This document shows positions 59,777-64,000 of a DNA stretch of 64,000 nucleotides, piece after piece. The stretch covers positions 255,501 to 319,500 of the forward strand of contig NZ_JTGN01000001.1 of the NCBI RefSeq assembly GCF_000797495.1, written 5' to 3'. A program made the position numbers and the translations under genes. Source of the DNA: Robinsoniella peoriensis. Its GTDB lineage: Bacteria; Bacillota; Clostridia; Lachnospirales; Lachnospiraceae. The notes beneath the pieces are model-generated. The model ran no database searches. It worked only from the letters and a program-made list of their open reading frames with translations, and was not told where the DNA came from. The number at the start of each line of letters is the position of its first letter. Positions within the stretch are counted from its first letter, which is position 1.

Positions 59777-60509
59777 GTGCTGCCACCTCCAAAAATACTT
59801 CTTCTAAGCTGCTGTTGCCCCGGACATCTTCTGTCCTACCGCTGGCAATTAGTTTACCTGCTTTAATAATTGCAATTTTATTACAAAGTTTTTCTGCCAC
59901 CTCCAGAACATGGGTAGAAAAGAAAATCGCACCTCCGTTATCGCATAATTCATGCATCATTTTCTTCAGGTTAAAAGCTGCTTCAGGATCCAGACCCACA
60001 AAAGGCTCATCCAGCACCAACAATCGTGGCTGATGTATAAAAGCCGATATGATTGCCAGCTTCTGTTTCATACCATGAGAATAAGAAGAAATCAAATCTC
60101 CCAGATTCTTCGTAATTCCTAACAGATCTCCATATTTTCTGATTCTCTTCTCACGATCCCCTCCCTGCACCTGAAACATGTCACCGATATAATTCAGATA
60201 TTGTATCCCTGTCAGGTATTCATACAGATCCGGATTATCAGGAATATAAGCTGTCATCTCTTTACACCGTATAGGCTCCTCTTTCACAGAATGCCCACCT
60301 ATCCATATTTCTCCGCTGTTAAACTCCATCACTCCCACAACAGAACGGATGGTAGTGGTTTTTCCAGCTCCATTGTGGCCGATAAATCCATAAATATCCC
60401 CCGCCTCTACTTCCAGATTCAAGTGGTCAACTGCTTTCTTTGTATCACCGTACATCTTCGTTAAATCCTGTATTTTTAAAACCGCTGCTGCCTGATTTTT
60501 CTTTACCAT
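59769..60509 (-). CDS. ABC transporter ATP-binding protein
   Basis: 246-residue ATPase that energises the adjacent exporter. Motifs: Walker A GFIGHNGAGKTTTIR, Q-loop region MTAYIPDNPDLYEYLT, signature SSYSHGMKQKLAIISAF, Walker B LLVLDEPFVGLDP, and H-loop IFFSTHVLEVAE. All are intact. AAGGGAAAATT precedes ATG 60509. First gene of the exporter pair. Confidence 0.95.
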   Translation of the reverse strand: MVKKNQAAAVLKIQDLTKMYGDTKKAVDHLNLEVEAGDIYGFIGHNGAGKTTTIRSVVGVMEFNSGEIWIGGHSVKEEPIRCKEMTAYIPDNPDLYEYLTGIQYLNYIGDMFQVQGGDREKRIRKYGDLLGITKNLGDLISSYSHGMKQKLAIISAFIHQPRLLVLDEPFVGLDPEAAFNLKKMMHELCDNGGAIFFSTHVLEVAEKLCNKIAIIKAGKLIASGRTEDVRGNSSLEEVFLEVAAHD

Positions 60510-60840
60510 AATTTTCCCTTACCTTTCTTAACTTAAAGCGTTTCATTTGTTATCCGTATTGTATATGTTTCAACAACAATTAGCAAGCGAAGCGCCGTTA
60601 ACTTTATGTGGCAAAGTAAACCAACACGATACTTTTTCTACAATTATTTTCCAGAATTCTTCTCTAGATGAATTTATTTTTATTTTTTTCATAATTTTTC
60701 TTAAAAGTGGTATATTTCATAAATATTTTACATATACTTTACGGAGGTATCATGCTGTGTTGACAGAATCTTAGTAAGATAATGAAAAGAACACAGCTGA
60801 CAGACACAAAAACACTCACATTTTAGAAAGGAAGGGCGCT
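60510..60840. other. Intergenic region before HPr-like gene
   Basis: AT-rich, divergent promoters expected. An inverted repeat GCTGTGTT (60754-60761) with AACACAGC (60790-60797) lies 44 bases before the HPr-like start and includes TTGACA (60760-60765), but no -10 at proper distance is seen. No gene was found. Confidence 0.5.
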
Positions 60841-61071
60841 ATGGTTAACTACACCATTAAACTGAAATCTTTTGAAGACATCTACGAATTTGTAAAAAAA
60901 TGCAACCAACTGGACTGTGATGCAGACTTAATCTGCGGACGGGCAACGGTTGATGCAAAATCTTTGTTGGGGGTATTCAGCCTGGATATCAACCGGTCTC
61001 TCAAGCTCGCTATTAATACAAACAATCCTTTTTTAGCAGAACGGATCATGGAGCCTTATATCGCAGCATAA
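60841..61071 (+). CDS. HPr-like protein lacking the phosphorylated histidine
   Basis: 76-residue protein with the HPr fold: N-terminal strand NYTIKLKSFEDIYEFVKKCNQ, then DADLICGRATVDAKSLLGVFSLD, which matches the HPr segment around the regulatory Ser46 (SLLGxxSL). The N-terminal HARPA motif with His15 is absent, replaced by FEDIYEF. It therefore cannot carry phosphate from EI in the normal way but could be a Crh-like regulator or a structural relative. GGAAGGG lies before the ATG. Length is slightly shorter than standard HPr (about 87). Confidence 0.8.
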   Translation: MVNYTIKLKSFEDIYEFVKKCNQLDCDADLICGRATVDAKSLLGVFSLDINRSLKLAINTNNPFLAERIMEPYIAA

Positions 61072-61114
61072 TTTACATACAAATCCATCCGTTCACAAAT
61101 CATTTTGTGCAAAA

Positions 61115-61163
61115 CAAAATGGACCGGGAAAGATTTCAATTCTTTTTCTCCTGGTCCATTTTA
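61115..61163. terminator. Shared bidirectional terminator
   Basis: AAAATGGACCGGG pairs with CCTGGTCCATTTT, with inner AAAGA/TCTTT. It lies between the convergent HPr-like and lipoprotein genes and has U-rich flanks on both strands. Confidence 0.8.
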
Positions 61164-61191
61164 TTTGTTGTATTATATTTTTCTGATCCTC

Positions 61192-62076
61192 TTATGCAAC
61201 AAGATCCGTTTCTTTTTCCGTATCCGGATCCGCTTCTTTTTCAACTGCTGAATTTATTACTTCATCCGGTACTGTTATTTTTTCAACTTCTCCAAAAGAT
61301 CCAAACTTTAAATCAAACGTACATTTATCACATTTAAATTCTACATCCACTTCGCCGGTATCCGACCCTTTCATAGACTCAAGCATCATGGATTTCATAT
61401 CCAGACTCATTTTAACCGGTTTTTTCTCTTTTTTGGAAATATAGATTTCAACCGGAAGTTCCATTTTCGTCCAATCAGCTTCTCCCATTAACTTCGTGGA
61501 ATCATCCATGATACTAAGAGCTGCTTTAATCATCGTTTCTAATGCTTCTCCGTCTAAGGTTCCTTTTAATGCATAACATTCTACTCCGTCAACGTCTTGT
61601 GTTTTCTCTTCCAGTTCCAGATCTCCCGCTAATTTCTGAACTTCTCCGAAATCATAAGATTTGATCATTTCATCAATATCTCCACTGATTTCTTTCTGCC
61701 ATTCACCTTCATCTAATTTCGAGTAGGAAACGGTATTATCCCCATCTTTGGCAGTATACATTTGCATATTCATTTCCTGATTCATCCCCAGCATATCTAA
61801 CGTTATAGCCCCTTCACCATAAATCACCTGGGGATTGGTATTTACTTTCATGCCCATATCCATATTCATTTTAATATCCAGGGTGATTCCCTGAACACTG
61901 CCGCCCGCCTGCAAATCCATTATCATATCCAGCTTATAATTTTCTTCTTTAGACATATTCTCTGACATGGATTTTAAAAGCGTCTCTGAAGTTACCTTGC
62001 CGCATCCTGCCATACTAAAAGCCAGAATTCCTCCTCCCAGTACAACACATCCCCGTTTCCACAATTTCTTCTTCAT
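61192..62076 (-). CDS. Lipoprotein of DUF6612/LolA-like type
   Basis: 294-residue exported lipoprotein. The signal peptide ends GGGILAFSMAGCG, so Cys25 is lipidated. The mature part resembles Firmicutes lipoproteins (DUF6612) with long antiparallel strands (YKLDMIMDLQAGGSVQGITL, VNTNPQVIYGEGAITLDMLG, KDGDNTVSYSKLDEGEW, LPVEIYISKKEKKPVKMSLD). The tail is Asp/Glu/Lys-rich. Binding of lipids or peptides is plausible from the fold but unproven. GGAGGC precedes the ATG. Confidence 0.78.
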   Translation of the reverse strand: MKKKLWKRGCVVLGGGILAFSMAGCGKVTSETLLKSMSENMSKEENYKLDMIMDLQAGGSVQGITLDIKMNMDMGMKVNTNPQVIYGEGAITLDMLGMNQEMNMQMYTAKDGDNTVSYSKLDEGEWQKEISGDIDEMIKSYDFGEVQKLAGDLELEEKTQDVDGVECYALKGTLDGEALETMIKAALSIMDDSTKLMGEADWTKMELPVEIYISKKEKKPVKMSLDMKSMMLESMKGSDTGEVDVEFKCDKCTFDLKFGSFGEVEKITVPDEVINSAVEKEADPDTEKETDLVA

Positions 62077-62214
62077 ACTTTTGCCTCCTTTTCAACAACG
62101 ATTTTGACTTGCTCCCTCATGTATCCATACATACTTCAACGCTTAACGTATATAGATTATATTAATGGAATAACGAAAAAATCGCAATACTTTTTTATAA
62201 ATCAACATAAAACG

Positions 62215-62261
62215 CAAAAAAACCGCTGCTCCGGCATGTACTAATCTGCCAAAGCAACGGT
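62215..62261 (-). terminator. Terminator of purH
   Basis: On the minus strand the stem ACCG-TGCT-GGCA pairs with TGCC-AGCA-CGGT with small bulges, followed by seven T. Just past the stop codon at 62274. Confidence 0.8.
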
Positions 62262-62273
62262 AAATTTATTATC

Positions 62274-63446
62274 TTAGTGATGGAAGAAACGAATACCTGT
62301 CATTGCCATCGCAATGCCATATTTATCACAGGTGTCAATTACATTGTCATCTCTTACAGAACCACCGGCCTGCGCTACAAACTTAACACCGCTCTTATGT
62401 GCTCTCTCAATATTATCACCAAATGGGAAAAATGCATCAGACCCCAGTGCTACATTGTCCATTGTCTTCAGCCATTCCACTTTTTCTTCTTTTGTCAAAG
62501 GTTCCGGTTTCACAGAAAATACTGCTTCCCACATGCCATCACGCAATACATCATCGTAATCGTCTGATACATAAACATCAATAGCGTTGTCTCTGTCAGC
62601 TCTTCTTACACCTTCTTTAAATGGAAGGTTCAGTACTTTTGCGTGCTGTCTTAAATACCATACATCTGCTTTATTGCCTGCTAGTCTGGTACAGTGTACT
62701 CTGGACTGCTGTCCGGCACCTACGCCAATTGCCTGTCCGTCTTTTACATAGCAAACAGAATTGGACTGTGTATATTTTAAAGTAATCAGTGATATCAATA
62801 AATCTCTTTTTGCTGCTGCCGGCATATCTTTTACCTGAGTCGGAATGTTCTGAAGCATTTCTTCATTCAACGCAATATTATTTCTTCCCTGCTCAAATGT
62901 GATTCCAAAAATATCTTTTGTTTCCTGTACAGCCGGTACGTAGTTAGGATCCATCTGGATAACTACATAATTTCCGCCCTTTTTCGCTTTCAGGATTTCT
63001 AAAGCTTTTTCAGAGTAAGAAGGTGCAATAATACCATCGGATACTTCTCGTTTAATATATAATGCGGTTGCTTCATCACATTCATCTGACAGTGCTGCAA
63101 AATCTCCATAAGAAGACATTCTGTCTGCGCCTCTTGCACGGATATATGCAGTAGAAGCTTCTGTTAACGGACAGCCTTCCACAAAATAGATTTTTTTCAT
63201 CGTTTCATCAAGGGGTTCTGCAACGGCTGCTCCTGCCGGGCTGACATGCTTGAAAGAAGCTGCTGCTACCATTCCTGTTGCAGCTTTTAATTCCTTTACT
63301 AACTGCCAGCTGTTAAAAGCATCCATAAGATTTATGTACCCTGGTCTGCCGTTTAAAATCTTGATCGGGAGTTCTCCCTCTTTCATAAAAATCTTAGCTG
63401 GTTTCTGATTTGGGTTACAACCGTACTTTAATTCGAATTCTTTCAT
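62274..63446 (-). CDS. AICAR formyltransferase (PurH without IMP cyclohydrolase domain)
   Basis: Formylates AICAR with 10-formyl-THF in the penultimate step of purine synthesis. The 390-residue protein covers only the AICARFT part of PurH: ELKYGCNPNQKPAKIF, SFKHVSPAGAAVA, TLKYTQSNSVCYVKDGQAIG, VGAGQQSRVHCTRLAGNKAD and VALGSDAFFPFGDNIERAHK. The N-terminal MGS-like IMP cyclohydrolase domain is missing, so ring closure must come from another gene. ATG 63446 lies about ten bases after AAAGGAG. The ZTP riboswitch upstream suits the pathway, because ZMP is the substrate. Confidence 0.95.
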   Translation of the reverse strand: MKEFELKYGCNPNQKPAKIFMKEGELPIKILNGRPGYINLMDAFNSWQLVKELKAATGMVAAASFKHVSPAGAAVAEPLDETMKKIYFVEGCPLTEASTAYIRARGADRMSSYGDFAALSDECDEATALYIKREVSDGIIAPSYSEKALEILKAKKGGNYVVIQMDPNYVPAVQETKDIFGITFEQGRNNIALNEEMLQNIPTQVKDMPAAAKRDLLISLITLKYTQSNSVCYVKDGQAIGVGAGQQSRVHCTRLAGNKADVWYLRQHAKVLNLPFKEGVRRADRDNAIDVYVSDDYDDVLRDGMWEAVFSVKPEPLTKEEKVEWLKTMDNVALGSDAFFPFGDNIERAHKSGVKFVAQAGGSVRDDNVIDTCDKYGIAMAMTGIRFFHH

Positions 63447-63510
63447 CACTGTTACACTCCTTTTCATGCTAGAGCGTGCTTATAAATTGCTCTATGGTTA
63501 ATATTTGATA

Positions 63511-63606
63511 AAAAAGAGCCTACTACCCGGGCTCTCTGCCCAGACGGTCGGCTCATTATCATTATACTTCATGTGGTTAATTCCACTTCCGTCAGTCGTA
63601 TAACTA
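63511..63606 (-). promoter_or_regulatory. ZTP (pfl) riboswitch with terminator, upstream of purH
   Basis: On the minus strand the leader contains ACGACTGACGGAA, then a GTGG/CCAC hairpin, and the conserved GCCGACCGTCTGGGCA, which is the pfl-motif core that binds ZMP/ZTP. It ends with the stem AGAGCC/GGCTCT and TTTTTT (63509-63536). High ZMP should prevent this terminator and raise expression of the enzyme that consumes ZMP. Confidence 0.9.
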
Positions 63607-63611
63607 AAATC

Positions 63612-63640
63612 AACATAACATTTTTTACTGTAGATGTCAA
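63612..63640 (-). promoter_or_regulatory. Promoter of the ZTP riboswitch-purH transcript
   Basis: On the minus strand TTGACA (63635-63640), 17 bases, TATGTT (63612-63617), directly before the riboswitch. Confidence 0.75.
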
Positions 63641-63692
63641 GAGCTTTTTCGGTATTTTCAGGTTCTTTCCCACTGTTGCAGATCTATGAATA

Positions 63693-64000
63693 TTATTTCC
63701 CCTGGATTAATGCCTCTAGCTGTTCATCAGACAGACCCGTCTCTTTCAGAATATATTCTCTTGGTTTTTGTTCCAGCAACATTCGCATGGCTTTTAAATC
63801 CTTGTTTTTTTGTTCGGTAATTTTGTCTATTTCCAACTCTTTCTCTTTAATTTCCGTTTCCAGTTCTTTCCTTAAACTCTCCATCTTTTTTTCATGTTCA
63901 TATTCAATAATATCAATATCTAATACCAGTGCCTCTTCTACCATCTCTGACACACCCCTTTCCTCCAGTTCTTCATATCGGTCGTAGATATGATGGTATA
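63693..64000 (-). CDS. C-terminal part of Rpn/PD-(D/E)XK transposase-like protein (5' end outside window)
   Basis: The reading frame runs from the window edge to a TAA at 63693, giving 102 visible residues. They are charged coiled coil (IEYEHEKKMESLRKELETEI, KEKELEIDKITEQKNKD) and a final segment REYILKETGLSDEQLEALIQ. Such tails end Rpn-family recombination-promoting nuclease/putative transposase proteins in Lachnospiraceae, whose nuclease domain would lie beyond 64000. An internal GTG at 63953 is not the real start, because the frame continues open past it (YDRYEELEERGVSE). The family call rests only on the tail. Confidence 0.5.
   Translation of the reverse strand, partial: YHHIYDRYEELEERGVSEMVEEALVLDIDIIEYEHEKKMESLRKELETEIKEKELEIDKITEQKNKDLKAMRMLLEQKPREYILKETGLSDEQLEALIQGK

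Overview
The window is chromosomal DNA of a spore-forming, anaerobic Bacillota, most likely a Lachnospiraceae gut commensal (Blautia, Ruminococcus or Roseburia type). The evidence is AGGAGG ribosome binding sites, near-consensus sigma-A promoters, a cotJABC spore-coat operon, a pyrH-frr-uppS-cdsA-dxr-rseP cluster, BioY with a BirA box, a purH that has only the formyltransferase part under a ZTP riboswitch, and a fucose-type bacterial microcompartment (BMC) operon. Most genes lie on the minus strand.

Layout. 1-3.2 kb: sugar ABC transporter genes (permease cut by the window edge, binding protein) opposite a LacI-family regulator, with two CGAAACGTTT operators between them. 3.2-4.3 kb: bioY and a YbaK-type deacylase. 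4.6-12.8 kb: an eleven-gene BMC operon: class II aldolase, CoA-acylating aldehyde dehydrogenase, Zn alcohol dehydrogenase, four single-domain shell proteins, PduL, EutN-type vertex protein, PduS-like flavoprotein and PduT-like Fe-S shell protein. No diol dehydratase is present. 13-19 kb: a PAS-GGDEF protein, an ABC-F ATPase, cotJABC and a phospholipase C-like protein. 19.3-23.9 kb: carAB preceded by a structured RNA or leader. 24-28 kb: toxin-antitoxin-like genes, including an HTH-ADP-ribosyltransferase fusion, and a MerR/DUF554 pair. 28.3-30.7 kb: a MATE exporter opposite an AraC regulator.

30.7-35.6 kb is the most unusual region. Two WYL-domain proteins are followed by a structured RNA tract with a tRNA-like T arm, a slipin (SPFH/band-7) protein, and then 1.2 kb without convincing genes. 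That 1.2 kb holds two inverted copies of a large (about 430 nt) palindromic element. Several helices differ in sequence between the copies but still pair, which is the signature of a structured RNA. WYL, slipin and Y-RNA-like genes also occur together in bacterial RNA-repair/Ro60 operons, but here no Ro60 (TROVE) or RtcB gene is visible.

35.8-42.5 kb: a SpoIID-like/peptidoglycan-binding protein and the isoprenoid/phospholipid/translation cluster. 42.8-45.3 kb: three surface proteins. 45.4-50.1 kb: LysR, an aminoglycoside 6-adenylyltransferase behind a 15-bp minisatellite, a YgjP-type peptidase, DUF2284, an IS3-like protein that has lost its DDE residues, and a phosphoesterase. 50.4-55 kb: a YesM/YesN-type two-component pair with a solute-binding lipoprotein between them. 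55.4-60.5 kb: a TetR-controlled membrane pair, an M23 peptidase and an ABC exporter. 60.8-64 kb: an HPr-like protein without the phosphorylatable His, a lipoprotein, purH (AICAR formyltransferase) with its ZTP riboswitch, and the C-terminus of an Rpn-like protein.

All family calls were made by eye from translated sequence. No database search was run.
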